From positions 526,027-590,026 of the forward strand of contig JAREIK010002629.1 in assembly GCA_029783825.1 (NCBI GenBank): 64,000 nucleotides of DNA, written 5' to 3'. Positions 10,690 to 25,030 of the stretch are shown in pieces. The notes beneath the pieces are model-generated. The model saw only the letters and a list, made by a program, of their open reading frames with translations, had not been told where the DNA came from and ran no database searches. How positions within the stretch are numbered: position 1 is the first letter of the stretch; the number at the start of each line of letters is the position of its first letter. The stretch comes from Sapria himalayana (lineage: Eukaryota; Streptophyta; Magnoliopsida; Malpighiales; Rafflesiaceae). Made by a program: the position numbers and the translations under genes.

Positions 10690-13600
10690 TTTGAATATAT
10701 TTTTTTATATTTGGGTGGGTTTAATTTGTTCATAATCATTGATGAGCATTCCATGATAATTATATTAAATTCAACTAATTATTTTACTTGAAAATTAGAA
10801 TATCAAATTTTCTTACAGTTAAAGAGTTATATGACACTGTGATTATGAAACCAAAACTTGAGAATATGAATAACCAAGGTTACAAAGAATTATACTTTAG
10901 ATTTGTCTCCAGTATTAGGTAGTGGATAATTATGGATATTAATCACCAAGTTACCAAGTGATGATGATAGATTAGTTATGACATAAACTAGAGTTTATGC
11001 ATGAAAATATAGAAAACTTGCTATATAAAGAAGCAATGAGAAAATAAAAATAAAATATTTTCATGGAGTTCTAATTTCTAAGAGAAGTGATAGGAGTATC
11101 ACTAGGCTCAAATAGAATTATGAAGAGACTCATCCTTCTGAAGGTAAGCCAAGAAATAGAAAGACAATAAAGTGATGTCACTGCAATAAGCTATGCCATA
11201 TCAAGAAACACTATTATGTTTAAAAATGAATCCAATATGATGGCACATGATGAGATAAATATTATAGACATGCAAACATCATTACCATGGAAGGTGATGA
11301 AATATTAGTTAATGATGATAATTCTGATAACATGGTAAGTCAAGTGGATAATTAGCTGATTAATTCATATGCAACATCTCACATCACATAATATATAAAC
11401 TATTTTACTATATACATACATGGTGATTGTGATATATTTAGGATGAGCAACAATGGAACCTCTAAGACTATGTGAATATGAGAGATGTATCTATGAATGT
11501 GGATTAGAAATAAGTCGGTGCTGAAACATGTTTGTTATGTTCAAGGAATTCATTTGAAACTAATGTCCATAGGCATGTAAGATGATTTGGTATATGTGAG
11601 CCATTTCTCTAGTAGCTAGTAGAAACTAGTTAAGGGTTCATTAATCATTCGAATGGTTAGCAGAATAGTAAACTTTGTCACTTAGATGAGAGTGTGTTGA
11701 TGTAAGATAACTATTATTCATCGAATAGATAACAATAGTCTCTAACATAGGAAACTTAGTCATGTAACTAAGATATGTCATCATCTACAAGCTATAAGGA
11801 ATATCTTTTTATTTGATTAGAATTCCTCTCTTATTGAATATATAGACTATATATTTGGAAAAACTCATAAAATTTCTCCACTATAATTCTACTTTGAGGT
11901 AATCAAATATTTTTTATATTATTCATTTTGATCTATAATATAGGTAGAGAAGAATAATTTGGAAAGTCATTTACTTTGTGATCTTCATTAATGATCACTC
12001 TAGGAAAGTGTAGTACACTACCTTTAAGATAAAGGAGCATGCCTTTCTTGTTTTTAATGTTTTTCAAACTATAATTGAGAGAAAGATTAGTAGGAAACTA
12101 ATCTTTGTATACTTTAATTATGGGAGAGATGTGTCCTTTTTGAAAGCTACTACATATTCCACATGAATAGACTTGAGAGAATGCTAGCCGGGACACCTCA
12201 GTTGAAATACATTCTAAAAGGATGAACTGGCCTATTGAGAGTATTTCTAGTACAAGCTTTCTTAAGTGTAACTTCTAAAACAATTATATGAAAAAGAATG
12301 CATATGACTATTGATTTAATAAATATGTGTTCTTTTGTCACTTTTAATAGTAATGTTCCTAATAAAATTTAAACCCTATATAATATTTATTAGGATCATA
12401 TGATAATATTTGATTGTAAAGCCTTTATTCAATTCCAAATGGGTGAAATCAAAATAGGATGATACTATACATCCTTGCATATTTCTTTTCCATGAACATG
12501 AGGTGTTTCGTAATATAATATGTGATCTAATATCGAAGAAGCTTGTTCAAAGTAGAAATATAAATTTTCTGGAAGACCCACTTATTGAAAACTACCATTT
12601 AAGTATTGAGGAGTGTGAAATCATAGAGATTCCTATTCATGCACACCTGAAACCTTTTTATTTCAGAGAACAAATAATCAATGAGAAGTGATTGAGAAAC
12701 CAAAAGATGATATTGAGCCTCATGATTTGCTAATTGAGGAGGCATATGATATTATTCTAGTAGGAACTAGATAAGACCTAGTTGATCATGATGATATATC
12801 TTAGCTTGAGTTGGGAAGATCTTCCATGCCTTAGTAATTATCCTATAATATCTATGATTATGTATTACTAACATATGTAGGTCATACTGAATCATTTTAA
12901 AAAGTCATCTTTTTTTACCATTAAGATGAACGACTTAAAGTTTTGTGAGAAGTTGAGTCTTTACATGTCAAGCATACTTACAATCTAGTTCCCTTAACCA
13001 AATGGGATTGAGCTTTAAAAAATAAGTGGATATTCAAATTAAAACCTAATAATGATAATTCTTAACTAAGATATAATGCTCGATTAGTCATAAAAAAGAT
13101 TTAGTAAGAAAAATAGATTTGACTTTAATGAGAGTTTTTTTTTTTGCCATGAAGTTGTCTTCAATCCGAGTCATTATAAATTTGACTTTGAGCTTGGATT
13201 TAGTTGGCCTACTCAATGTGATGGCTATCTTATTTTTATGGTGACCTTAATGAGATACTTTGCATGTAGTATCTTGAGGGAAAGGCTTGGCATGAAAACT
13301 CAAAAAAAGAGTCTGCATGGGCTTCAACGAGTCTTAAGGTAGTGGTATAACACATTTCATTCATTTATGGTGTCTCATTATGTTTAATATAGTTCTTGTG
13401 ATCACTATTTATGTATTAGTTCTCCATCAAGCAAAGACCAACATATAAAATAGTTCTATGAAAGAATTAGGACCAACCAGGAAAATTCTAGGCATGAATG
13501 TCATATGTGATAGTTTTTCTAGGCATATTTGATTTTCTTAAGAATACTTTGTGAAGAAAATTCTAAAGATATTTTTCACAAAAGTGGCTAAACTAATCTC

Positions 13601-14100
13601 AAACCCTTTAATCAAATAATTTAAGATGCATGATGAGCATATTCAATGACTTATGAGGAAATAAAATACATTAGTAGTGTTCCATGTATCGTAACTCTTG
13701 ATAATCTTATATATACTATAGTCTATACTAGAATAAATATTGAACACATTCTTGATGTTGTTCATCATTTTCTCTCATGCCCAAGTATGTATCATGGTAG
13801 AGCAGTAAAATATTATAAGCTATTCACGATACATATTAACTATATTTATGTTTTAGTGGATGCAATTAATTCTTCTCAATTATATTGATTCCAATATGAC
13901 TGATTATTTTCATTCAATAAGATCCACCTCAAGTTATTTAATAACCTTTAAAGGATAGGTTGTATCCTTACAATATAAGTTGCAAAAGTGAGTAGCACTA
14001 TTAAACACTAAGATTGAGTTTATTACAACTGAGGATATAAGCTACAAGTTATTTATTTTCTACATTTATTGATTAGCTATGAGCTTATTTGTGGTAAGTA
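10690..14100 (+). pseudogene. Ty1/copia gag-pol relic, heavily mutated
   Basis: The order of domains is preserved on the + strand. Gag text (LYDTVIMKPKLENMN) lies near 10810-10870 and a zinc knuckle CHCNKLCHIKKHYYV near 11175-11220. Protease/pre-integrase pieces (SYATSHITS, GDCDIFRMSNNG) lie near 11365-11470. Integrase text (YFVTFINDHSRKVWYTTFK) spans about 11955-12030 and its C-terminal part is the frame at 12503-12691 (LVQSRNINFLEDPLIENYH). RT-end text is at 13646-13888 (CIVTLDNLIYTIVYTR) and RNase H (SSYLITFKG...LNTKIEFITT) near 13930-14040. Stops occur every few codons. This is a fossil element, older than the copia at 40169. Confidence 0.8.
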
Positions 14101-14929
14101 TGTCGATTAATTCTACTAGTGTTTATTATCACAAAGTTAAGATATTGTATTTAGATGAATTTTTTAATTTTGTAGTTTATTTATTTAATTTATCTTTTTA
14201 ATTGTGCCGTTATTAATTTTGTATCCTTGAAATAAAAAATGGATATCTTTACGACGAATATTTTCTTTACAAGTTTTCTTTCTATAATATTTTCCTTATT
14301 GTGCATAATCATTGACCATAATAAATAACTAAATATAAAATGGGAGGCATAAACTCTAGCATGATGTAAATATTATAAAATAACATATAGTTGCAAAAGT
14401 GGAGTTGCTAAATGACCCTTTAAAAGTCAAGTCAAATAATTTATGAACAAATATGATGCATTAGACACTAGATTATATCTACTAAATTAGACTAAAATTG
14501 GAACTACTATATCTTCAATTCCCCCCATTTATATATAATTAAATATTCTTGAGAGAAGTGTTTAGTTGAACTAGTAGCTAATTTGAGGCTTCCATTGGTA
14601 TTAAAATAAAATATTATATTTTTACATTTCATGCATAAAAATGTCTGACTATCATTTCTTAGGGTACCTAGTACTATTTCTCATTATAATATAATTTAAA
14701 ATCATAAAAAATAATTGATTTGCAAGAAGTTAATTATCATCATGGTATTATATCTATGATCTAAAATAAATATCTTGTTCAAATAAAAAATCTTATATGT
14801 GTGTAACAATTCATACATAGATTCAAAGTTGAAATTACATATGAAAATTATTGGGTTTAAAGTGATTACTCATTATCTTGAAATGGATGGCCACATATGA
14901 GTCTATAAAAGCTATTTTTGGAGAGATTG
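14101..14929. other. AT-rich DNA, no gene seen
   Basis: No coding or structural signature was recognised. A 3' LTR of the preceding copia could lie here but could not be delimited. Confidence 0.5.
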
Positions 14930-15540
14930 ACTAACAACCCAAAATTTGTAGTCTTTGATTTGATAATATTTCAAATAATGCAAGTATTATAGTTCAATTT
15001 ATAAGAAAAATTATAGGAGATCCACAAAATGAGATATTGAGATGTGTTTGTCAAATAATTAATTTAAGCATAAAGGATGGTTTAAGATTAATCTCTTTTA
15101 TTAGAGACCATTCAAGATGCATTGCATATGTTGATTAATCTAAAAATTAATGAGTGTGAATAACATGAACATTTTTTGTGATGTCGATCATTATTTGATT
15201 CCAACTTAGATATGTAAAAATTAATTGCAATGCATCATAAAAGTTTTCCTTATTTTTTTAAGTTCTTTAATTTTTGTATGTTACTATCAAAATATTCTTT
15301 AATGTATATACTCTTTTATCTAGTATTGAACTTAGTTGTATTTACAATAAGACTGATGTGCTTCAAAAAAATAAAAAAATATATATTTTTGTGAACAATA
15401 TTGTCGAATAGAAAAAAATAATAGTAAAAGGCTATTTCACCACTTTTTTTAGTAGCATTCATGGATCCAAAGGCTATGTTTGAAGGTGTAAAAAATAATT
15501 TAGATTTTATGGCTATGTGCATAAATCAAATACTTTAACT
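14930..15540 (+). pseudogene. hAT transposase relic (+ strand)
   Basis: Reads FDNISNNASIIVQFIRKIIG and then NEILRCVCQIINLSIKDGLRLI at about 14960-15090. This matches the hAT RNase H-like core block that reads FDNAANN...FHVRCMCHVINLIVQAG in the better preserved copy at 47743-49101. Further down, FMDPKAMFEGVKNNLDFMAMCIN at about 15460-15528 matches CMDPRAKVEGVENTLTFISSCMN of that copy. Order and spacing agree with a shrunken transposase. It is the only hAT copy recognised on the + strand here. No terminal repeats were seen. Confidence 0.75.
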
Positions 15541-17234
15541 AGAGATATGAGATTCAAGAGTTAGATAATTTAACAATTTATATAAATATTTTAACAATCA
15601 ATATATTAATGTCATTTTAAGTGCTATAACTCTATTCATATTTTAATGTCTCTTTATATGATATAACTCTATTCATATGTAAAAAATATTTATCTTTTTT
15701 TACAATTAGCTATGAGAAAACAACAAATTGGTCCTACAAATAGGTTAGATATTTAAAACTATATAGATACTCAATACTATTCAAACTATTTTTTATTTTT
15801 TGAATTATTGTCAATCTAATGATTTTACCTTTTTTATGACATCCAATGTGAGGTCCAAACAAATATTATTTTTCTCAATTTTAACCATAGACACAAATTG
15901 ACCAAGTTTGTTAATTAAGGGGATATATATTTGGAAAAAAAATTATGTTCAAAAATTAATTAGGAATGAAACATGGTAAATAATGACAATAGTTTTGTTT
16001 GTTTTGATATTTTACGGAGAAAATTAGGTTAGTTTGAACTTTGAACCTGAGTAATTTGGTCTTTTACCCTTAAACAAAAGATAAATTTTTCATTTATTTC
16101 ATTTATCACTCTTTCATGATTTTCCTTATGTTTCTCTTGTTTTATCTATGGTATCTTTACTTCTAACTCATTTATTCACTAAAATCCTTCAATAAAACTT
16201 AAAATTCATAAATTTTGGTGAAAATATATTCTATAACGTGATTAAGCTTGATAACTCCTCTGTTTTCAACTAAAAACAACTATGTAAGGACCGTAATCTC
16301 AACAAGAAATGTTAGAATTGAGGTGAATTGATAATAATTTCATTTTCTTCCTTAATTTATTAAATTAGTTTTGAAATTATACAAATTCTCACATATATTT
16401 TTTTATTCTTTTTGTTTGAGATTGAATTTAGGTTATAAAGCTCAATTTAAATTATTAAAGCTATGTTTTGTAGGTTAAGGCTAGAAAAATCTAGGTTAAT
16501 ATAAAAAATTTATAGAAACTCATATAAAAATTCATATTCTATATTATTAGTCACATGTATATGTTTTTATTGATATGAGGTGTTATGTGTATTGTCATAA
16601 ACCTTTTTTTTTTTGAATTAGATTTCATGAATTTAATATGATTTAATTGAGATATGTGAAGAATTAATAGAAATGTATGAACTTAACATCATGAAAATCA
16701 TTTTTTGATAAATTTTGAAATGCATTTACCCATATATTTTTAAGATTTATTTTTCTAAAAATAAAAAATAAAATTTGGTTGTGTAAATATTGCCAAAGTC
16801 ATAGATGATTTTGAAATTATAATAGGTTGATATGTGTGTGTAAAATTATTTATGAAATATTTTAAAGTTATATAAATTGTATGATATTGTGTACCATACG
16901 TGATTAATTTTGGAAAAAAAAATATACATTGTGAATAAGAGATTTTGAGGTGACTATTATTCTTAGCTAAGACATGGAAAGCTTGAGATACAAAAATATC
17001 CCATGGTCAAAGATTAAATATGTCATTGTGAGAATAATCCTAAATTCTCTCATGCATTTGTGGTGGAGTTTCACTATGTAAAGTTTGTGGTTTCCATACT
17101 AGAAACATGCAAACCTCTTATGAGTCTTTAGATCATGAAAGTGGGTGTGTGTGTTAATGTTTAAAACTCAGAGTACTAAGTTTTTGTTGTATTTTTTTGG
17201 TTGTTTCTTGATTACTTGAAATGCAATTTAAAAG
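15541..17234. other. AT-rich DNA, no gene seen
   Basis: No coding signature, terminal repeat or RNA gene was recognised. Long A/T runs are common. Confidence 0.5.
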
Positions 17235-19680
17235 CAAAGAATTTATTAAATTTTATTTTTGATAGATTTTGACGAATAATAGTGGAATCAAACATAATTT
17301 TAGATATAAAAGATATACTTGATAAAAGTATTAAATGGAGGGCAACAAAGAAAGGAATGAATCATGACATTTTCAATGTCATGATATTTTTTTACACTAG
17401 TATGTGCTTATAAATAAGTTATCGTGACTTTTTTTTGGATGTGACTTTAAAAATAAGTCATGAATTTCATTGCACATCATGAATCTACTAATTAGTTGTC
17501 ATAATCTTTAAATATGCAATATATTCTTCGTGGTTACAACATGATCTTGTAATCATAATGATGTGGCCATATTAGTTTTAAACAAAATTTTGACCATGAC
17601 ATTATTTAAATGTCATGACAACCAAATGTCAAATTTGTAAGATAAGTCATGGTTTTTTTTAGTATTGCAATATGTTATTTATAGAACCAAAACCACACAA
17701 CACCATGTGATTATGTATTTTTGAAAGGATTTTTCTATGTTGCAATATCTTTTGTCATAGAGACAATATAATATAGAAAGGATTTTTTTTAGTTGTGATA
17801 TCTATTGCCATAGTGGCATTGAGTTCTAGAGAAAAATATATTTAGTCATGACATCTCTTGCCATTGTGATTTTGTGCTCTAGAAAATACTCAAAGATCAT
17901 TCAATGTAGTAACCTCAACCCAACATCACAACTTTTAACTTATTGAATTTCTATAGTACATGATGAGAATTGATGAAATTCAAAAAAGAGAGCCAAGGAA
18001 TGGATTGAATACTCCCTATTTGTAGTACATGGGCATGTATTTTGTTTGATACTTGTACTTCTCATTATTTGTTTATTGCTTATTTGTAAATATTCTAGGT
18101 GTGAAACCCGATGAGTTAGAGTTTAGTTTGTGCATTGCTTCCCTATTGGGTAGTTCGATTATAGTGAGTAAGGTGAGTAAATATTTTGAACTTCATTTTG
18201 GTGATTTGTCTCTTTGTATGAATTTTTTTACTTTTGATATTTTTCTGGATATTATGTAATCATTTGAATGGATTGAATATTGGAAATCTAGGTTATGCTC
18301 AAATATTACAAGGAATGATTGATATTACAAACTGGTGAAAAGATTGTTGCGTTTAAAAACTATATTAGTTTTTGTTATCATAATTTAATGATTTGTATTG
18401 TTGAAAAGTTAAGTAGAGCTTTGTAATTAATTTTTTGAATAAGACTAAAGTATGGGTAAAAAATGAGACTCATTGATCTCAAGTACTAATTGTGAAAGAT
18501 TTTGGTGACTTATTTTCCTAGGAAATATATTAATTATTTTCTTTAAAGAAAATATAATATTATATAGACTTGGTGCCACGAGTTTAGTATAACAAATAAT
18601 AAATAATATTAATTATTTTGGTAATCATGCATAATATTTTTACATGCAAAAAAATTTGTAATAAAATAATTTTATTAAATTATAGTTTTGACAGATTATG
18701 ATGAATAGTAATGAAATTGAATAGTTTTTGTATCAAATATAAAACATGAATGATTTGTTGAGTATGATGAAAGCAAAATGTCATGTAAAGTCTTATTATT
18801 CCATGTTTTTTGACTTTGTTACACTTCATTTAACTTATAGGGTAGTTTTGGCATCTATTCTTGGTAGTAACTTTATACAAATAATCAAGGAAATTTTCAT
18901 ATGTCATGATACTACCACCACTTTTCGACTATGAATTTTTATTTGGAGTCATAGCCATACAAGTCCATAATATTTTTTTTGACTATTATATTAATTTTAA
19001 GTTGTAGCAACTAAGTATCTCACTAATTCTAAAAGTCATGACATCCTCTAGCATCAAGACTTTCTCATTACAGATCCACCAAGATTAATAAAAAACTGTG
19101 ATACTTCTCTAGGACCATATCTTTTTGCTATTAAGAAATGACCAAAGTTATGGTTCACTCCTATTGCCATGACTTTGGCTTACATAAATAAAATGTAAAA
19201 GTCATAGTCATTCCTAGTACAGCCATGAATTTTCTAGTATCATGGAAATTAAATGCAAGAAAGACACAATGTTATGGCTCATTTCCAACGCCATGAATTT
19301 GTATTACAAAGATGAAAAGCCAAAACCATGACATTACTCAACATCATGACTTTCAACTAAAAAATTACACAGCCATTTGAGTATAAAATCACAAAATAAA
19401 TAGAAACAAAAAAAGAATTGAAGGAAAAAATAAATATAAAGACATGAAAAGCTATTGTTTGGAGAGCATAAATTCACCCAAACCTAGAGGAGATCCATGA
19501 GAAAAGAGGTGATGAAAAACACAAAAATAAATCTTAAGGGGGTGGAAAGGGGGATAAATTTTAACTCTTCCTAGGGACAAATATGAGGCACATGAATGAG
19601 AATTATGAGTTTGGGGTTTGATCCCTAGATAATCTTGAAGGTTTTCATTAAAAACCCTAAATTCCATGGAATGCATATAG
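17235..19680. repeat. Dispersed repeat with CATGAC-rich units, two subcopies
   Basis: A leader resembling TTTGACAGATTATGATGAAT occurs at about 17260 and again at about 18690, and a third time near 27640. Each leader is followed by several hundred bases in which a 40-60 bp unit built on GTCATGACxxT...CCATGACTTT recurs. The tail near 19600-19660 (CTAGATAATCTTGAAGG and following) resembles 28970-29010. It is probably decayed transposon LTR or leader sequence; no protein was recognised. Confidence 0.5.
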
Positions 19681-20199
19681 AATTATCTCATATAAATCCC
19701 TTTCTAAAATTATGATAAATTAAGGTCTAAGATTAGTATATTTTATTGTATGTGATGTGTGCTTAATTAATAGATTTTTATGTTTGAATTATTTTTGAGG
19801 TTTGTTTCTTGATGAATGTGGTGTTCATGCAAAACTAAAATTAGGATTTTACTATTGATAGGTTTGGGTATGTTATTGTTTAATGATGATAGGTAAATTA
19901 TGAAATAGACTCATATATAATTATAGGAAAGAAGTGACAACCCTTCTGATCATGATGTACGGGACAAACTTATCATCAAAATTTAATGTTGAGGCAAGTT
20001 TAATCATGTGGGTATGACACTTATTAGGCTGAAAGGATGAATACTTTTATAAGACAATTCATTATAAATATCTTAAATCAACTAACACTCGATTAATATG
20101 ATAGATTTATAGAATACATAAGAATTTTCTTTTTAGTGTGTGAGTCAAATGTAGTCATGGTATATAGCGATAGATAAATCAGGAGATACAAGTGAGTGA
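19681..20199. other. AT-rich DNA, no gene seen
   Basis: Nothing recognised. It ends at the target duplication AGGTGACT of the hAT element that follows. Confidence 0.5.
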
Positions 20200-20639
20200 A
20201 GGTGACTTAGAAGTTAGACATACATGTCATGCTGACACAACCTATTTTTAGGTGGCCCAGTAAGGTAGTGGTGCCATACTCGTCATGGCACAACTTGTGT
20301 TTTGCTGGCCCAACATGTCTCAAGTAGCACGAGACTGAGTAGAATCAGGCTAGGTGGTGCTAGGGTGTACCAAGTCATGCCGGATCATGCGAGAGCTGGG
20401 TCATGTTAATTTTTGATTTTACTTATGTAAATTGCAAACTTGCAATATAAAATATATGAAAAAATACGATTGTATGTTACATGTCATATTTGTATAAAAT
20501 GAAAAAAATATCCATATTGACATCATCAAAAAAATGATAAACAAAAATAACAATAATATTTAAAAAAACAAAAAAAATCCATCATCCAAAAATAAAATAA
20601 CAATCATCAATCTCAATATCAATTGGTATCTATATGCAA

Positions 20640-21640
20640 ATCATCATCATCATATACATGTCTGATGGTATCACAAGTGGTGACATTAACATTCTCCAAG
20701 TCCCACGAGATATCATCTGCTAGCAACTAATGTGCTTTTATTTGAGCCTGATTATGGATGTCTAACATCAAATCCTCTTCATCCATGTAAACATCTCTAT
20801 GATATCTGGCCATAGTCTCGATCTTCTATCTAAAATGACATTGACTACAACAGAAAAAGTTGACATTAATGCTATGCTCGACACTAGAGGAGTCAATAGA
20901 TCATGTGTCATCTTATAAATTATGAAATAGGTAGACTCATATGATTTTTAGCATTATAAAATATCAAGGTTCTTATTATCATTGTATGATAGGATCGAGT
21001 AGTAATTGGTATCTAAATACTGAGATAGCTCACTCATATTTAATGGACCATCTCATCATTTCTCCCTCGCTAACTGAATGGAAAAATTATTATCTTTGAA
21101 TATGATATTCATGTCCATACTTAGAGCATAGCTATAACTACTACCAAACCAAGTGTCATAGTATGTAAATAACTTGGACAAATTTTCGTGAATGAACTTT
21201 TTAGATTGGTGTTCATGGTTCATGCACATGGATATGTATGTCAAAATATTTTCTGTCTCTTCCACCTTAGCCCTAGAATCCATGCAGGTAGCTAGGCAAT
21301 AAAGAGATGAAATACTAGACTAGTACTTTAAGTTCTTAGCTTTCATCTCAATAGACATGGTATTAATTATAGGTTCATCTCTAAACTAGCTAAACATGCT
21401 ACTAATATTGTATTTTCACTTGAGTGCATTGCAAGTGGTGGGCATGTACACAAACGAACACATGTTCATCGTGTCATACAAAATCTATAAAAATTTCATA
21501 AAAGAAATTTTATGAAATTAAAATTCTCAAATATCACATATTCATATCCAACACATGACTCTAACATCGTGTGAGTATAATTCCAATAGTATCTCACATT
21601 TGTTTTGAATTATTTTTTTCGTTAGACTTGTAAACAAACT
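20640..21640 (-). pseudogene. hAT transposase relic, C-terminal half
   Basis: The longest open piece is 21056-21283, which contains MDSRAKVEETENILTYISMC and LFTYYDTWFG. These match MDPRAKVEGVENTLTF and LFTYYDTRYG of the transposase at 47743-49101. Flanking text on both sides aligns in order with that transposase. The relic stops at 21640, where another hAT element has inserted, and resumes at 25031. Confidence 0.85.
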
Positions 21641-22109
21641 TAGAGGTGTCAAATGGGCTGGGCTGAGCTGGCCCAGACCATTTTTAGGTGGCCTAATCGG
21701 GCCACCGTGCCGTGCCTTGGATAGGCCAGTTCTAGACTGTTCGGGCCAGGTTTGGGATGGGGTTTGGCTGTTTGGGTCAAAGTTGGGCTGGGTTCGGGCC
21801 TAGTTTGGGCCGTTTATAAAATTTTTAATTCATAATTTAAAATTATTAAAAAATTTAAATTTTAATTATTTAATACTTAAATAGTCTAATAAACAACTAA
21901 AATTTTAAAACTAATAGTATCTGAATTAATAAAACTAAAAGTATAAAATATTAATACAAACCAATGCAGATCACAAATAATATAAATGAAGATTCAAGCC
22001 TCAAAATAAAATGACAAAAAATATAAACAAAGACAATATCAATCCAAAAAAAATAAATGAAAATGAAAAATATCATTACATTACAGTATATGATGAATGA
22101 TGATATTAG

Positions 22110-24150
22110 TATCAGTGTCTCAATCATCATTTATCATCAATCATCATCAATATCTCATGGATTATCATCATCAACTAACTCGTCTACTTTTGCTGTATTC
22201 CAGCATGATCCTGGATGCATAAGTTTGAATCTTTTCGATCATTTTGCATGCTATTATCTCAATAATATCTGGCTGTAATCTAAATCTCCTATCCGAAATC
22301 ATTTATACTACAACAAAAAAAGTAGACTCCGGTACTATGCTCGATACCAAATGAGTCAGTAGATCCTATGTCATCTTAGATAATATGGGATAGGTGGACT
22401 CATATGATTTTCAATACTATAAAATATTAAAATTCTTATTATTGAAATATGATAGGATTGAGCAATAATTGGTATCTAAGTACTAAGATAGCTCACTTCA
22501 ATTCGACTGTCCACCCTATTATTTCCCCCTCGCTACCTTAATGGAAAAGTCATCATCTCCGAATATGGTATCCATGTCCATACTATAAGCCTCACTACTA
22601 CCACCACTATACCTAGTATCGTTGTATATAAAGAGCTTAGTCAACTTCTCATGAATGAACCTTTTAGGTTGGCCTTCTTAGTTCATGCACGATGATATGT
22701 ATGTCAAAATATTTTTTACTTCTTCCACATTAACTCTAAGGTCCATGTAGGCAGTCAAACAATAAAAAGATGGAATGGTGGACTAGTAATTTACATACTT
22801 GTTTTCATATCTACAACCATATCACTAAGTGTCGAGTCATCTCTAAACATCCTAAACATGCTACTAATATTACATATGCACCTGAGTGTAATGTTAGTTA
22901 TGAGAGTATAAACTGACGAATATATGTTTGTCGTGTCATAAAAAATCTTTATGTTTTCATAAATGAAATTTGTGTAGCCTGGTTAGTATCATCAATAATA
23001 AGTTCGCCATTCTTACTATTTATATAGTTGGAGATCACGTGTTCGTATCCAACAAATGACTCCAACATAAGGTATATGTGGTTCAAATGGTGTCTCACAT
23101 TCAATTGGAATTTCTTCTACTTTAGACTCATAGACAAACAAAGACTACCAAACTTCTGTTGTCTGTGAGACATGCGAAAAAATTTTAGTGAGTTATGTAT
23201 ATTTTTTAAAGTAGTGAAAATAACATTCATCCCCACTTGTACTATGAGGTTAATGATGTGATGCTTACATCTAATTAAGAAAATCTTTCCTAATGTTCAT
23301 CTCTAATAGTCATAATAAATTGTTAATCGCTACTCTATTATTAGATATATTATTGAATGTGATATTATATATTTTATTTTAAATTTTATATTCTTTAAAG
23401 ATTTTTATTATGTACTCATAAATGGTCGAACCATCATGAGGATTGAGAATCTTTGAGAATCCTAATTTTTTTTATTTAGTGTCCATCTAGAATCTACTTA
23501 GTGGGCGATGAGGCATGCATAAGAAGCATCATCATGACTATTCTAGATATCGGATATCACGGACACCACTCCACTATAATACCTAAATTCATTAATTTTT
23601 ATTACTTTTTCTAAGTTATAGTATTTTAGAATGTCATTCCTAGAAGCGTAACTAGGAATCATATGATATACAAGATAAAAATAAGTTCGCATAATATTGA
23701 CTACCCTTGGATCCTCTGAAAACCTAATCAAAAGATCCATCATGGTGATTAGTTTGATAGTGCCTTCTCTCCATAACTCATTGTGATATATGAAGAAGGT
23801 CAATATTGAGGTTGAACTGGATCCAGCCTCAAAGAACCTACCGCTGAGTTGGGTTTGCCTATGATCTAATGCACTATATTTTTTGGTGCATAGTTTGGCA
23901 TACCTCTTAAGATGCCTAGTCCCACATGAACTCCTACAACTTAATTTTTTTTACAATATTTACATTGTGTTGATTCTTCTTTAGCACTCTTAATAATTTT
24001 TTGTTGTATTATATTAAAGTGAGTCTAAACTATTAATGTTCTTCTAATTTTTTATTTTTTAGATGTTTAGGTTGAGATGACCAGAGAAACCAAAGTTTCG
24101 ACTACCTCAGACCTTTCTGTAGGGTTTTCATTATCTATATTATAATAAAT
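22110..24150 (-). pseudogene. hAT transposase relic (inner element)
   Basis: The best open piece is 23543-23803. It contains ELWREGTIKLITMMDLLIRF, SEDPRVVNIMRTYFYLVYHM, ILKYYNLEKVIKINEFRYYS and GVVSVISDI. This aligns closely with ELGRDGMARLITLMGLPIRF...GVVSVRSDI in the N-terminal part of the transposase at 49174-49866. The order of the remaining text agrees with that protein through the C-terminal region near 22540-22740. Stops and frameshifts break it. Confidence 0.88.
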
Positions 24151-24654
24151 TTTATTTTCGTAAATAAAATTATTATTTATCATTTTTATTTTTTATTTTT
24201 AAAATTATATTGTATTATATAATGTTATTAAATTAATAAATTAATAAAAATTAAGAAGAAGAAGATTAAAAATAAAACTTAACAACTAAACAATAAAAAA
24301 TACCTATAAATCATATTACAACTTTGCCTTTTTGATATCTGCCCCACACGCACACCAAAATCCAAACCCGAGTCCTGAAATTCAAAAGCCGATAGCAAGA
24401 GAAAAAAATAAGAGTCAAGAAAGATGGAGAGAGAAAATATGAGAGAGAAAGACAGAGAGCAATGTTTAAAATATAAATTATCGAATGGGGGAGGGGGGGT
24501 TTATAGATATTAAAAAGATTTTTTCTAACTTTTTTTTTTGGATTTTTTTGAATTTTCTTTTAATTGGGTTAGAACCCTTAATGCTATTGGATTCTGCCTC
24601 CTAGGCGTTGTAGACAAAATCCAACTGTTGAGATTTGATTTTTTTTTGGACCAT

Positions 24655-24693
24655 TGGGTTGGTTCGACTATCGAACCAACCCAAATGATTATA
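24655..24693. other. Internal hairpin of the hAT family (decayed)
   Basis: TTGGGTTGGTTCG and CGAACCAACCCAA form a perfect 13-bp inverted repeat with a loop of about 5 bp. It sits at the same place, upstream of the transposase start and inside the right end, as the 21-bp hairpin at 50357-50402. Confidence 0.75.
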
Positions 24694-25030
24694 GGTTCAA
24701 GAAGCTTCTGCTTTTGGAATCAATAGGCTCGGGCTGGGGCTAGGGAAAAAAGACTAATGGATCAGGTTGGTCGTGTTATGGGACTGATGGAAATTTAGAT
24801 CCATTAGGCTCAGGGTCGAGCATCAGGGCATTGGGCGGGGTCGGGGCATGGTTTGGGTTGTGCCGAAATCATGTGCCCATGGGCCTTCATACTAGGTTGT
24901 GCCTAGCTTGGCACGTATCCCGATGGACTTAGGCACGGGTTTGGACCATGTCATCCAGGGCTAGGTACGGTCAAGTCGGGCCATGCCTCATGACGGACCT
25001 AGGCTACCTGGCCTGTTTGATACCACTCTA

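Larger units (their letters stand above)
21641..25030 (-). mobile_element. hAT transposon nested inside another hAT
   Basis: Left end TAGAGGTGTCAAATGGGC, right end GCCTGTTTGATACCACTCTA. Flanks read AACAAACT (left) and AACAAACA (right, counting from 25030), which fits an 8-bp target duplication with one change. The host sequence on either side joins into a continuous transposase relic. The internal transposase is on the - strand. Subterminal regions are GC-rich and full of GGxC words. It is less decayed than its host but has no long open frame. Confidence 0.88.

Noticed and set aside
10572..10754. Minus-strand frame with repeated PLCWY residues
   Set aside because: The repeat comes from the three tandem primer-site units; no protein family is suggested.
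18053..18259. Hydrophobic 68-codon frame as a small membrane protein
   Set aside because: AT-rich DNA inside a dispersed repeat gives Phe/Leu/Ile-rich frames by chance; no conserved motif or gene context.
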